The notes: a model not told the origin generated them from the letters alone. A stretch of DNA of 64,000 nt from Laguncularia racemosa (GCA_037954665.1 JBBMOL010000193.1:1116001-1180000); one strand, 5' to 3'. Positions 1 to 12,480 are shown, counted from the first letter of the stretch. Numbers and translations are program-made.

Positions 1-683
1 AGACAAAAGAGGACATGGAAGCTTAATGGGCCAACTTAAAAGTGTGGAAGTTGGAAGCCCAATTAATATAGCTTAGAAGTCTTAGATGAAGAAACTATGT
101 GGAAATGGTATAACCATATGCAAAATTGCGATTTCAACAAGTTTGACATTCATAGTCATGACTCATAATGACTTTGTCAATGAGTTAACTAGGGAAGCAC
201 TCCTAGAAATGTAAAATTGTACAATTCTATATTTGAATCGTGATTTTGACAATTATACATGTAAAATCGTGTTGAGGAAGAGAAGTAGACTAAGCAGAGA
301 ACTCACTAAGAAGCAAATTGGAATGAAGAAGAAGAAGAAATATAGGGTAAAGGCATGATGCATGAGCTCAGGTCAAGGTACTTTTTTTATGTTAAGTTAA
401 GTTAAACCAAAAAGACAAAAGAGGACATGAAAGCTTGATGGGTTGACTTAAAAGTGTGGAAGCTGGAAGCTCGATTAATATAGCTCAGAAGCCTTAGATG
501 AAGAAACTATGTGGAAACAGTATAACCATATGCAAAATTGCGATTTCAACAAGTTTGACGTTCATAGTCACAAGTCTACACGATTTTGACTCATAATGAC
601 TTTGTCAACAAGTTAACTAGGGAAGCACTCCTAGAAATGTAGAGTCATACAATTCTACGTATTGAATCATGATTTTGACAACA
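1..683. repeat. Two direct copies of a ~270-bp sequence, 411 bp apart
   Basis: The sequence starting agacaaaagaggacatg at position 1 recurs at about 412 and can be followed, with scattered substitutions and one ~17-base insertion, for about 270 bases, to about 262 and 683. The sequence between the copies (263-411) is not repeated after the second copy. The first copy begins at the window edge, so more units may lie to the left. Both copies hold the motifs aactatgtggaaa, ccatatgcaaaattgcg and gaagcactcctagaaatg. No coding potential is visible. This could be part of a tandem satellite or a duplicated transposon end. Confidence 0.85.
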
Positions 684-1049
684 TTGAAACTACCTTAAGG
701 AGAGTTAGAGCTAGGTTTTTGGAAAATTGATTACTTCAACATAGAGTCCAAACTAGTAGTTTAAGGAGACAAAGGAGAATCAAGAGAAAAAGGTTGGGTC
801 TATATAGGTAGAACGATTACTAGACACTAGAATGTTTGAGGAAGGTATTATCATGGGAGTCTTAGTAGAAGCAAAATGGTAAAGCAATGAAATGTTCTAG
901 CATATCAACTCATGTGGTTGCTCATTATGGGTTGAAGAAATAGATTGATTCTACAAAGCATTTGATGAATTTTGTGAGGTATGAATAGATTAGGGCACAT
1001 GTTTAGATATAAAAGATTTACAAGAGCCTTCACTATTCCCTAAACAACT
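684..1049. other. Intergenic, nothing recognised
   Basis: AT-rich sequence between the direct repeats and the LINE relic. No open frame or RNA gene is visible. Confidence 0.5.
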
Positions 1050-1740
1050 TCCACTTGACTAAAACCCATCCTTCACAACCATTACTCTCATCTTAGGACC
1101 ATATCCATCACTCGAACCCTTCTTATTAGTACATTGTTTAGCTAAATGCCCAAGATAGCCGCAATTGAAGCAAAAATCTAACAATCTCTCATACTTGAAA
1201 ATAACCTTATATCTTTCCCCCAATCTTCTACTAATCGCTTATCTTTTTTCAAAGATCGATTGAAATTGATATTAACATGAATCCTTAGAAAAACTCTTTG
1301 ATTCCATTTACCACCTTAATAGGTTCAACATCAATCAACTTCCTTGATGGGACCTAATGATTCTAGCATGTAACTCTATCATTTGATTAAGCTTAACACC
1401 ATGGACTTAAATCCAAAAAGCTGCTTCATCTAGATCCACCTCCTCTAAATTACAATCACTACACCACTATTTCATAACAAACACATGTTCTAAGATAGAT
1501 CATGGCCCTTCATTTAAAATAGCCCTCATTGTATTTAGTGAGCTAAATGCAACCAAATATCTATTTACTCTAGATAGTGTAAAATTTACCTCTTTAAATG
1601 GTTCTTGCGTCTTCCTTAAAACACTCATTACTATTGGCCTCTTCAATATGACATTTAAAAACCACATGCCCCACTAACAAAACTTCCTTAACTACACCCC
1701 TAATCGATGCAAGATCCAATGTTAGACACTCTTCATCACT
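1050..1740 (-). pseudogene. LINE ORF1-like relic: DUF4283 domain plus CCHC zinc knuckle
   Basis: Read on the minus strand with a few stops, this gives the layout of the DUF4283/zf-CCHC_4 proteins that form ORF1 of many plant non-LTR retrotransposons. In order I see an N-terminal beta-rich part ending NEGP (families have EGPW), the segment NLEEVDLDEAAFWI, then VHGVKLNQ (families: QVHGLPL). Next comes a zinc knuckle CFNCGYLGHLAKQC near 1120-1165, followed by YGPKMRVM (families: YGPWLRA). The zinc knuckle has the exact C-x2-C-x4-H-x4-C spacing. Stops fall at tryptophan and glutamine positions of the family. No reverse transcriptase is seen next to it, so this is a fragment. In life the protein binds LINE RNA; this copy is not functional. 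Confidence 0.75.
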
Positions 1741-3040
1741 ATCCTGGTCTTAGCACACTAAAGGCTCTGTTTTCCATTGTTGAAAGGCTCCTTTTCAAGT
1801 TGTTCAAACAAAGTAAGATCACATTGATACATTTAAAAAGATGACATGAAAATAATGTATACCAACACATAATTTTCTGCTGATTACAACTGAAGTGGCA
1901 CTAAAGTACAACATAGAGGACACAAACACGAGAAAAACAAGGCAAGAATACTATATAAGCTACCAAAACAATAGCAATAACAAAAGATTAAGGACGACCG
2001 CAAGAAAATGAAGGGAAAAAAGGACACAAAGGGAATCATCAACACATCTATCGATTAAGCATAGTTAAAGAAATAGGAGATAAGATCAAACTCGGTCGAT
2101 ATGTAGAAACTCAAATCAAAGATTCAAAGAAAAAATTACTTAAGTAAATGTCACAAAAAGTTATATTACGATGTTTAGTATTTTTCTCATTTTTTCTCAT
2201 TTTATGATAATTTGAATATAAAAAAATAACAAAAAAAAACTTAGAAAAAAGTATGTACTATGTGGATTAAAAGGGTTTTTTCTAGTTGTATTTTAATTGA
2301 AATGCAGCCTAAGGGGATAAATGATGCAGAAAGTTCTAAAAACTTTTAAAAAATCTAGTTTTTTAGGTGAGCGAGAAAGCTTAAAAACCGAGTGCAAGTG
2401 GCTAAAAGCTGACATAGATAACTACAAAAGAGATACACATAACAGTGTAAAGAGCTCTCAACTAAAGAGGAAAACTCTCATTGGGAAAGGAGCAATTTTT
2501 TTTTGTTATATTTGGTTTAGGAGTTATTTTTCTAATGAATTATTATAATCTTAAAAGTGCAACATTTAACCTTGTATATATAGTTTTTGACTAATGTAGT
2601 TAAAAAATTGCATGTATCTATTTATGTAAAATGCATATCCTTATATCCATTTTATGTACATTAATCTCTTTTATCTTTGAATTTAAATATCAAAATTAAA
2701 ATTTTTTAAAGTGTATTTCTAAATTTTTTTACTATTTTATTCTTAAATAAAATAATTAAAGTATATTAAATCAGAAAAGAGTGTAAAAAATAAGAATATA
2801 TATATTATATATATATATATTCGATCATTCAATGCGAGACGGAATATACATACGACTTTCCACCCGATTTTTTTGTTTTTTTTTATTTTTTTAAGAAAAA
2901 GGAGATTCCGAGCGTAAATGTAATTTTCCTTCGTTTCCATTCATTTGAAGAGTGTTGTAGTTCCAAAGTAAAACTCAAATAAAATTCCAAACTTTAATCT
3001 CTTGGGCGAAAAGAAAAGGGCAAAAGGTTGAATCTTTTCT
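1741..3040. other. AT-rich intergenic region upstream of the PPR gene
   Basis: No gene is recognised. It holds runs of T and A, a TA-rich tract at about 2800-2820, and short open frames without homology signals. The last ~150 bases probably contain the promoter of the PPR gene, but I see no clear TATA box that I would defend. Confidence 0.5.
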
Positions 3041-3124
3041 TCTTATTCCAACTTCCACTTCGAACATAAACCCCCCTGCCTGCCTGAGCGGCTGAATTCC
3101 TTCTTTTTCTCCAACCAGAAGTTC

Positions 3125-3481
3125 GGTAAGTCTTCTTTCCCTTTAAAGTGCCTTGTTTAAGTTTTAAATATAATGTTTGTTAACTGTTTGGCAAATTTCC
3201 TCTTACAAATTTATCTGAAGTTAGGCATGTAGCGTTTAGCTCATTCTCCTTCATATAATCAAATTGATTGCATATAGCGTGTTTAAGAACGGTTCATCTT
3301 GTTGTATGTGTATTATACCTTTAACTTTCTGCCACCTTTCAGTTTCATTGTATAAGAATAGAAGTTCAAGTATTGTACGCACATGTCACATAGGCACATG
3401 TATGTGGGAAAAGATGCTTTCTTTAGATGCATCTTTCTGTATAGTGATATGGGTTTTGTTTGTTTTGATTTGTTTTGGCAG
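3125..3481 (+). other. Probable 5'UTR intron of the PPR gene
   Basis: A good donor, ttcg|gtaagt, lies at 3124/3125, just after a pyrimidine-rich leader that looks like a plant 5'UTR. A strong acceptor, a T-rich tract ending ttttggcag, ends at 3481, 39 bases upstream of the ATG. The interval has the T-rich composition typical of plant introns. Splicing is inferred and would remove several upstream ATGs. Confidence 0.55.
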
Positions 3482-3496
3482 AAATGTGATAACTTG

Positions 3497-3529
3497 ATGT
3501 GCTGGGGTTGGGGTATTCTATGTTTTTGA
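3497..3529 (+). promoter_or_regulatory. Short upstream ORF overlapping the PPR start
   Basis: An ATG at 3497 opens a 10-codon frame (MCWGWGILCF) that stops at 3529, so it overlaps the chosen start at 3520 in another frame. A minimal ATG-TGA also lies at 3484. Both sit downstream of the predicted intron acceptor and would be in the mature leader. Such overlapping uORFs usually lower translation of the main frame. Whether the ribosome uses them is unknown. Confidence 0.5.
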
Positions 3530-5481
3530 GCTACTGTTTGCCCACTAAAGGTCGTGCTTGGATTCGGTGTTTTCGTTCTGGTAACAGTTTCTCAAAGTTT
3601 AATTCTGAGGATATTGTTTTGAGAACTTTATGTGAGAATTTGAGGCAGAGGAAATGGAAATCTCTGGAGTGTTTGTTGCCAAGTTTCACGAGTTCATTGG
3701 TGAGCCTTGTCATTTGGGAATTTCGAAGTTCACCTCAGTTAGCGCTCGAGTTTTACAGTTGGATCAGAGAAAAGGAAGGGTTTTCACATTCTTTACATTC
3801 TTCTTGTTCTATGATACATGTGTTGGTGGATGGAAGGAGATATGATGATGCTTTATCTCTTATGAGTTACTTAATATGCAGAAGGGGCATTTTGCCTTTG
3901 GAGATTTTGGAAGGTTTCCTAAATGATTGTGAAAGGTGCCATTTGAGTCCAGCTGTGTTTGACTCGTTGGTTCGAGTATGCACTTCAATTGGGGCCACTG
4001 ATGATGCTTATGAAATTATTAAGAGGTCTAGACAGAAGGGCTTTTGGGTCTCACTGCATGCTTGGAATAACTTTTTGAATCGTTTATTAATGTTAAATGA
4101 TATCCATATGTTTAAGAAGATGTACATGGAAATGATCTCACATGGTTATGTTGAAAACTTGGTTACCCTCAATCTAGTAATATATGCTCTTTCTAAGGAA
4201 GGTAATATACGAGAAGCAGTTTCAGTGTTTTATCAAATTTTAAAAAGAGGAATATTGCCTAATGATTTCACCTTCAATATGCTTATCAATGGAGCATGTC
4301 TGATGCATGACATGGAACTAGCGCTCAAGCTTGTTAGGAAAATGGGAGTTATGTCAGGGGAATCCCTTCAGCCTGATATAGTTACCTATAACTCTATCAT
4401 CAATGGGTTCTGCAAAACAGGGAGGGTTGCATTAGCAGAGGGAGTCTGTAGTGAGATGATAAAGGTGGGCATCGAACCCAACTTGAGGACCTATTCAACT
4501 TTGATTGATGGATACCCTCGTGAGGGCAGGTTAGAGGAGTCATTTAAGTTATGCCATGAACTGATGGAAAGGGGATTTCTGCCCAATGCTTTTGTTTATA
4601 ATTCTCTAATCTACTCACTATATAAAGATGGTGATCTGAATGGAGCATCCATCTTGTTGTCTGATATGATTGAAAAGAGCATATATCCTGACCACTTTTC
4701 CTTCTCTATCCTCTTAGAAGGATTGTGCAGAAATGGCTTTGTGAATGAAGCTATGAAGCTTCATAAGATGATCCAAGAGAATAACCTTGTGGTGGACAAT
4801 GTGCCTCACAATGTGCTAATTAAATATTTATTCCAAAGTAAGAAGGATTTTAGAGTTAAGCAAATGATGGCCAGTATGATTGTTCATGGTCTTGATCCTG
4901 ATGTTGTTACGTATGGTACTTTAATTGATGGGTACTGCAAAGAGGGGAACCTTGGAACTGCAGTGCAAGTCTATGATGCAATGGTCAAGTCGGAGAAGAA
5001 TCCTAACCTGGTCTTATATAATTCAGTGTTAAATGGTTTATGCAGAGTATCATTAATGGATGCTGCTGAAGTTTTGGTTGACTCTCTGCAAAGGGTAGGT
5101 TTTTCTGATTCTGTAACCTTTAATACTTTTCTAAATGGGTATCTTCTGAGTGGCAATCTGGATGGAGCATTTTCATTAGTTTCAAGTGTGGATAAGGAAG
5201 GATTTCCGGTAAACAGGGTTACCTACAATATATTGCTAAATTTTCTATGCAAATCTGGGTATTTTACTCAAGCAAAGGAACTTTTGAGAGCGATGGTTCA
5301 GCGGGGAGTGCTTCCAGATTCAATAACTTATACTACCCTCATTATGAGTTTAAGCAGGGGCAGTAGACTGCAGGAAGTGATTGAAGAGCATGACTATATG
5401 GTACTTAGTGGAGCTGTTCCAGATGGGCATACATATGAGATGTTTGTCAAGCCACTTCTTATGGACAAGCCCGATGTTTGA
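3520..5481 (+). CDS. P-class pentatricopeptide repeat (PPR) protein
   Basis: Intact 653-residue protein. PPR proteins bind single-stranded organellar RNA and act in its processing, stability, splicing or translation. The body from about residue 145 onward is a near-continuous row of 35-residue PPR motifs, about a dozen, with signatures such as DIVTYNSIINGFCKTGR, LRTYSTLIDGY, VVTYGTLIDGYCKEGN and VTYNILLNFLCKSG. No C-terminal E, E+ or DYW domain follows, which makes it P-class. The N-terminus (MFLSYCLPTKGRAWIRCF) is rich in Arg, Ser and aromatic residues with few acids, as in mitochondrial presequences; a mitochondrial location is likely but not proven. I chose the ATG at 3520. The frame is open seven codons further up, but only to a GTG. 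The single coding exon is usual for PPR genes. RNA target unknown. Confidence 0.93.
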   Translation: MFLSYCLPTKGRAWIRCFRSGNSFSKFNSEDIVLRTLCENLRQRKWKSLECLLPSFTSSLVSLVIWEFRSSPQLALEFYSWIREKEGFSHSLHSSCSMIHVLVDGRRYDDALSLMSYLICRRGILPLEILEGFLNDCERCHLSPAVFDSLVRVCTSIGATDDAYEIIKRSRQKGFWVSLHAWNNFLNRLLMLNDIHMFKKMYMEMISHGYVENLVTLNLVIYALSKEGNIREAVSVFYQILKRGILPNDFTFNMLINGACLMHDMELALKLVRKMGVMSGESLQPDIVTYNSIINGFCKTGRVALAEGVCSEMIKVGIEPNLRTYSTLIDGYPREGRLEESFKLCHELMERGFLPNAFVYNSLIYSLYKDGDLNGASILLSDMIEKSIYPDHFSFSILLEGLCRNGFVNEAMKLHKMIQENNLVVDNVPHNVLIKYLFQSKKDFRVKQMMASMIVHGLDPDVVTYGTLIDGYCKEGNLGTAVQVYDAMVKSEKNPNLVLYNSVLNGLCRVSLMDAAEVLVDSLQRVGFSDSVTFNTFLNGYLLSGNLDGAFSLVSSVDKEGFPVNRVTYNILLNFLCKSGYFTQAKELLRAMVQRGVLPDSITYTTLIMSLSRGSRLQEVIEEHDYMVLSGAVPDGHTYEMFVKPLLMDKPDV

Positions 5482-8280
5482 TTAGAATTATCACCGGCAG
5501 AAAAGGGATAGAAGATGGCATTTTTATAGATTCATTCTGATGATTGTTTGATTGGTTTTGTGTACAATCTTTATTGCTATATCATTCTATCTTTTCGACT
5601 TTTGTCCGTGAGGTCATAGTGCATTGGTGTGTTATCAGCAACTTCCCGTATTTGAACCTTCCAGGTTAAACAGCTCTGTGATTGCTCGCTGGCCAGAACA
5701 GCTTGTAATTTCTAAATTACCTTGCAAGTAATTTATATATCCATTTCAGCTTAGAACTGTTTGCCAATGAAGACATGAGTATATAGAAAGATATTACGCT
5801 GGGTGATTATAGAGTCAATTAAAGTAAATTACTGGGTGATTGTGGAAACTGAAGCTAACTGGGATATTTGAGTTCAACAGTCTTATAAGCTGCAAGTCTT
5901 TCCTTTACATAGCTAGTTTTCTTCGGGTTTTCTATATTGGATGTAAAATGTTGAGAGCATACTGATGAGGTAGGTAATATTCTCCATGCTCTGAATTGCA
6001 TGTATGAAATTTATCTGTTTCATCATTGGGAAAGTTGTCTTGAATTCGGGAGATTTTCGTTCGAAGTTCGAGCTTGTATATAGTGTCTAATTTTGGTTCT
6101 GTTGTGATCGCAATGTACACTCTCTCGTACGGTTAATTGGAATAGGATACCTAAATCACTATGTTCAACAGAAGCCTCGGCCTGCGACAGGCATAGCAGC
6201 ACAACCTTTGGACTAGTTTTATTTGTACAATCAACCTTAAATGCTTTTTTTTAATCACCAAATATCGTTCTTCCATTCAAATGGAGTAAGATCAATTTCT
6301 TTCTGCAATAAAAAGATATATAAGTTGGAAATGAATAAAATATCCTTGATTTCTCTGCTTACAAGATCTAAAATAACCATATTACCCCAAAAGTTCAGGC
6401 TTTTAAAATTTACAAGGGAAAAGAAGAAGAAGAAGAAGATATACGATGAATCTATTAAAATAATGGCTATTTAAAAAATTAATCTTGAAATAAAGTGCTT
6501 GGCAAAGATATTGCGGAAATAAATAGTGAAGAGGTAGATTCGGAATATGCCTTTAGTTGTGTCAAAATTGACTTAATTGAAAGTGCAGATTCTGTGTGCA
6601 TTTTCAAGCAATTATTCATCCTCAATTATTTTTATGAACCACTCTCACCATCTACTAATTTTATCACATGCACATAGAAAGATGCTTACTGCATCAATAA
6701 GTTTACCTTAATACCTATGTTTTAGACCCTAGGAAATAGTTTTTTTTTTCCCTCCTAGTTATAGTATACTATAACACAAGCCCATAGAATATAAACACAA
6801 AACACTTTCATTCACACACAAGGATCATCAATTAAGTTCATTGAAATTCCCGAGATCTTTCCATTTCTTCAATAAGAAAGCTTAATTAAACTATATTTTG
6901 GTATGCATTTTCATCAATAATTAAAGTTTTTCCTCATTGTATTAGTTTTCATTATCCTAAAAAACTTTAGCTGCGATTTTTTTTTTGTCTTTAAAAAAAA
7001 TATTAATACTTGTTGTTAGTTTGTAGTGTATTAACATGATTTTTTGTGAATTTATAGCAAGTAACATGAGGTAGTTGGTTTTTCTAGTTATTGTGTGAAT
7101 AGTTTTCCTACAATATGTATCTAAAAAAAGTTTTAGAGGAGTTTAGATAGGAGGAAGATAAATATTGTCTAACTAAAAATTTTGTATTAATTTTATCTTT
7201 TAGAAAACCATAGAATATTAGTGTTGTGATAGTTTATAATGAGTTTTTCTTTAAATATCGATGCTTGTTATTAGTTTGTAATGTATTAGTTTGTTCTATT
7301 TAATATTCATGCAAAGGACTATGTGCAAAATGGGTGTTATATAAAGATATCTTTGAATTAAACGTTATTTTTTTTAATTTAAAATTTTGTTTCTACTTTA
7401 AATTTTTTATAAAAAATATTTGTAATTAACCAATTCTTAAAAAACTTAAAGTAAAAGAACATATGTTAAAGAAAAATGTAAATTTAATTTAATTTAATTA
7501 AAAAAAATTATATATAAACTTAATATTTTTAAAAATTTTCAATATTAATTTTTTTCAATTTTCAAAAAAATTAAATAAATTTTTATTAACTATAAATTAA
7601 TATTTAAAAATTTTAAATTTATTACGAATTTTTTAATAATTGTTTTCCATTATTCTTATGTAAACTTTAAAATTTTTTCTAAGAAAATTAAAAAAATATA
7701 AATTTATTTTTTGTTCACACGTGAAGAAGATGAACATTATGTAAATTTTTTTATTCTTTAAATTTTTATATAAAATATAGTAATTAAATAATCTTTAAAA
7801 AGATTAATTTTTAAAAATATATGTTAATGAAAATGTTAACATTAGTTTATTTTTAATGAAAACAATTTTCAGTATGACTTAAATATTTTGAAAATTTCTC
7901 AATTTAATTTTTTTAATTTATTAACAAAATTAAGAAAAATTTTATTATCTATAAAATAAAATTAAAAAATTGAATTTATTAAATTTTTTTTATAGATTAT
8001 GATTTTATTTATTTTTTGTTCTTATGTAAACTTGCAAATGTTTTTTAAAGAATTTTTTTAAAAATTTTAAATTAATATTTTTTCTTTTTTTGGTTACATG
8101 AGAAGAAGATGGTCATTGTTGTGTATTGTCAAGGTTAAGCAATTGATATTAATTGTTATTGTAGATTAGTTTATTATTTATCCATGTTATAAATAAGATA
8201 ATAATGGGTGACTTTGAAATTTTTTATCTACGCATTTGAAAAATATTTTAAGTGCAATTGAGGACCAGAATATGACAAGG
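5482..8280. other. PPR 3' region and AT-rich intergenic DNA
   Basis: The first few hundred bases are probably the PPR 3'UTR. From about 6.2 kb the sequence becomes very AT-rich, with long A and T runs (7.3-8.1 kb especially). No gene, RNA gene or transposon ends were recognised. Confidence 0.5.
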
Positions 8281-8282
8281 AT

Positions 8283-10793
8283 GTGATTAAGAAGTTAAAA
8301 ATGGAGAAGAATATAAACTCCATTGGATTCTTATATAGAATATGTAAAAATATTTTAGTCGATTCAACTAAAGTGAGGGTTAAGGTAATTCATAGGCATC
8401 TTATTTTCCATAAGAGCAATGTATCTTACGCATTGATGACAATTAGAAATGACGATGATGTGGAAAAGAGAATGACTTATGATAGTTGTAGGTTAGGATT
8501 TCTAAAGAATTAAGGGGTTCCACGAACAATAGACATTTCAACAAAATAGGCAAATGCATTCTCCCCAAAATATGGAAGAGATGATGATTGAGCCGTCGGT
8601 GTTCTAAGCATATAATCCAATGCTTATAAAAGAGGCACTGTTTAATGATGAAGCTAAAGTAGACAAAGAAATTACTTTGGTGTTACAATGACCAAACACA
8701 CGTGATCCCTACATAGTGTGTGTGGAGGCATAAATTGTAACAAACATTGAAATGGGAATAGGTGTTGAGAAGGAAAGTTCTGATTACGAGGAAAGTTCTA
8801 AGGAGGAAGATGAGGAAAATGTAAATGAAAGAGATGATATGGTCGAAGGGGATTGTCCAATCGCATCAAAGCACTCCACATAAGCAATATATTAGCCAGG
8901 GCAAACTAAACCACCTTATATGGTAGTTAGAGATCCTATTTCTTTTTACAATGATGGGGGTGATGATATTTACATCTATTTTTTAGTAGGAACATAATGC
9001 GATGTGTAGTAACTTTAGTAGTATAATGAATTCAATAAGGGCATGAGATTTAATACAAAGGAAAAAGTTATTTAAGTCATTAAGGTATACAACATGAAGA
9101 GTCATTATAACTTCACTATTGTCGAATCTAATAAGTTGCATTGTTTGATTTATTGTTCAAAAAGAGAAGACAATTGTAAGTAGAGGCTTTGGGCCTGTAA
9201 GAAGAAGTTAGATAGGTTGTTTGTAGTTACCAAAGTTAACGGTCCACATACATGCATTAATCCAATGATAAGTTAGGATCACCTACAGTTGGATTGTAAT
9301 ATTCTTACAAGCCAGTTTGTTAATCTTGTTAAGGATTATCTTGATATGAAGGTTGCTGAGTTCACTTTTGTTGTTGAATAGGAATTTGGTTATAAGATAG
9401 TTAAGAGACATCTTTGGGAGGGCAAGAAAAGGGCAATTGAGTACGTGTACGAAAATTGGAAAAAGTCTTATAATGAGCTCCCTAAGTTACTAAATGCAAT
9501 AAGAAACACTACTCCTAGAACAAGAGTTGATTGGGGTTGGAGAAGATCGAATACCCTTAGGTTATCCATTTTTAAGTGGGTTTTCTAGATGCTTGAGCCT
9601 TGCATTACAGTGTGGAGATTCCTTAAACTCATTGTCACTATTGATGGCACTTTTCTATATGGCAAGTACATTTATAAGTTGTTGATTACTTATGGCATTG
9701 ATGGTAACAACCACATACTTCCGTTAGCATTTACCTTTGTAGATGGTGAGTTAGTTGAAACATAGGGTTGCTTTTAAGAAAATTGAAGGAATATGTTGTT
9801 GGAGATTATGAAGGTCGTGAAACCATTTTTCTTATTTCAAATAGACAACCTGGTATCAAGTTAGCACTCGATAAGTGCTCCAATGGACGTGGCCTTCCTT
9901 TATAGTATGGAGATTCTATATATGACATAGTGTAAGTAATTTCAACTAGGTTAACAAAAATATGCAATGTGAGAAATTAGTTGCTTACGTAAGGATGTAG
10001 ACACAAATTTGAAAGCTAAACTATTCCATGGAGTGGGTGAGGATAATCAAGCTTGATGCCTTCTCGTGGTTTGATAATGTACTGGTAAAGAAGTGGATGT
10101 TAGCCTATGATAGTTGCTATCAGGAGCTAAGGGGTTACTGGTGGTTACTTTAGTTAAAAAGACTTTTTACAATTGTGTGGGTTACTTTGTCAACAAACAT
10201 TTAAAGGTGCTTAAGAATTTAGTGAAGAATAGAATCTTCACCAAATATGCCATTGAAATGATTGACAAATGGAGTTTAAGAGCTAGCAGCCACAAGGTTA
10301 TTGATTATACAATAGGTAGGAAAGAATTTTTGAGGTGCTAACTAGTAGTCTTTATGTAGCAAGCGAGTTGAGGAGAGGAGGGTAGATGCATATTGTTGAC
10401 TTTGCTCACTACACATACACTTGTCAGAAATGAAAAATATATTGGATTCAATGCTTGCATGTATATGCAGTAGTTGCTTCCATCAAGCTCGATATGTCGG
10501 CAACTATTTCAGATTGGTATAAGTGGACCCATTAAGAGTTGACATATAGGACTTACTTCCTTCCTATAGGCGACGAGCTCGATTAGGAGGAGGTAGACTT
10601 CTCACTTCTCCATCTAAGAGAAAAACTTACACAGGAAAAGGGAAACCTTAAGCATAAAAGATACTATATGGAGATGGATATTAAGAAGCATCTAGATAGA
10701 ATCACATGTGAACTTTGTCGAGAGGAAAGGCATAATAGAAAAATGTGCCTACGTAAACACGAAATGGTAAATGGTAGATTATTAGATGCATGA
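8283..10793 (+). pseudogene. Mutator-like (MULE/MuDR) transposase relic
   Basis: The plus strand, read through several stops and frame changes, gives the full layout of a plant MuDR-type transposase. There is an N-terminal region (8283-8513), an acidic stretch rich in Glu and Asp (about 8750-8860), and a MuDR DNA-binding-like domain with GPHTC-type ending (NGPHTC, about 9240). The pre-catalytic part has KKSYNELPKLLNAI. The start of the DDE domain (IDGTFLYGKY, about 9640, whose Asp is the first catalytic residue) is followed by DGNNHILPLAF. A SWIM-like segment (about 10390-10500) and a C-terminal CCHC knuckle CELCREERHNRKMC (10707-10748) complete it. It ends at a TGA at 10791. Live enzymes cut and paste long-TIR elements; this copy is dead. 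I did not find convincing terminal inverted repeats. Confidence 0.85.
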
Positions 10794-11039
10794 ATAATTA
10801 GCCCTTAGTTTAGCCTTGCACATTTATGATGTTCAATAATTAATTGTATAATGCTAATATTTTTTATTTTCTATTGTGCAAATTAGATAAAGCCTAGACC
10901 TTTTAATCCATCCGTTTTAACTTAGCAAGATAGACATTGTTTATAGGTTGTTTAAGATGGAGAGGTAAAACACACGCAACTTGTAAAATTGATGACTTTA
11001 TGTTCCATTTTTATTGTTATAACATTTCATTTTTTCACT

Positions 11040-12480
11040 TTTAGGATCAATTATGGCTTGTCATTTAACGTCACATGCTATCATTTGGGTATGCCAAGAA
11101 CGTGATTCCGGTAGTTCCATGGATGGAGCTATATCTATAGTTGATGGGCTTTATGGGGGTGAGTCACCTGCCTTTTATATAATTAGATTGGCATATGATC
11201 ACTACCTTAGGTCTTACCACAACATGTAGATGTTGAGCAAGTTGCACGTCATATGCATGCATACATTTTGCAGCTACTGGGGAGATTTATCTTCATTGAC
11301 AAATTGAGTACCTTTGTACACAACATGTTTTTGCTATTGTTGAAACACTTTGATATGATAGGCACATATAGCTAAGGGTCTGCATGTTTAGCTTGGTTGT
11401 ATCATTAGCTTTATGTTGCATTTGTCTCGTTAGCTTATGAGATGGGGAAGGGCAGTGATACCCCTTCAAGTGTGGGCATGAGATGGATTCCCCCATATAA
11501 CACCTATTAACTATCACATACTTATTATAGATTTTGGAGCTCCCTTAGTTACACGATGGAGGATGAGCTTGGACATTAGGCATCATCTAATGCATGTTGT
11601 TGTCGTTTATCGAGATGTACTCGATAGGAAAATTGCTAATCAGTTATTTTTTTAACCTTTTTTAGTTTTCCATTTGATGATATGCATCATTACCTCTAAA
11701 TCTTGCTTACTACCTTTTAGGTCGAGTAAGAGCCGTATGTAGGAAATCTGATTCACATCCTACCCCCTTTCTATAGAACAGGTAAACACATTTATATTAC
11801 TTGGGCGCCACTCATATGTTTCCACATAGTCAAGTGACATTTCCTAGATCGTGTTATTACGTAGTTTAGGGGTTTCTAGTATATTCCGTAGAATGTTAAC
11901 ACAACTTAAGCTCCATTAGATCAATCTATGTAGGAGAGTTGACACAAATTAGCCGGTACAACATACACTTTATATAGCTTTATGGGATAAGCATCTAGCT
12001 TCACTGGTTCACCTATAATGCCTTTGCGAGGTCCAATAGGGATACCTAAGATAATATAGATCTATCAACTATTGGTATATAGAATGTGCATGAATAGTTC
12101 TTGAACATTAGGTATGTACGAGGTCAACACTAATTGGGTGATGTATTGCATATCAAATACCAATTCATTTTACAGTATTTTGTTTATGCAAATTGATACA
12201 TTATGACAAATTCGCTTAGCCCCAGATTATGCTACAACCACTAACTAATCATCATTTTCAATTTATACATGATCATAAGAGAGTGATGCTATACCTGTAG
12301 GCTCACCAAGATTAGGGCCTGGAGGTTGAGGTAGAAGCACAAAATGTTGACATTTGGTAACAATAGCAGCCAAAGCTTGCACATTGTAGGATTAAGGGAC
12401 TTAAACAACCTCGTAATTAGGCTTAGCCATATAAATATGTAGCATAAGCCTAGTAATTCCCACTCTATGTTGACGAAATG
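11040..12480 (+). pseudogene. Plant mobile domain (PMD) relic downstream of the MULE transposase
   Basis: Degenerate coding sequence on the same strand as the transposase. Recognisable PMD (aminotransferase-like, plant mobile domain) pieces are HMHAYILQLLGRFIF and VHNMFLLLLKHFD, then GSACLAWLYH (about 11230-11420). Further on come MRWIPPYN (about 11480) and a C-terminal segment WAPLICFHIV then FLDRVIT-FRGF (about 11800-11880). These match the family order YILQLLGG, SWGSACLAWLYR, PLI-WE and ERVMRQFG. Stops are frequent. PMD sequences linked to Mutator-like elements are known in plants, so this was probably part of the same element. Cellular PMD proteins (MAIN/MAIL family) act in silencing; this copy cannot make a protein. 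Confidence 0.7.

Noticed and set aside
3264..3497. Open frame of 77 codons just upstream of the PPR start
   Set aside because: It lies mostly in the predicted 5'UTR intron, has no family motif and is not in the PPR frame.
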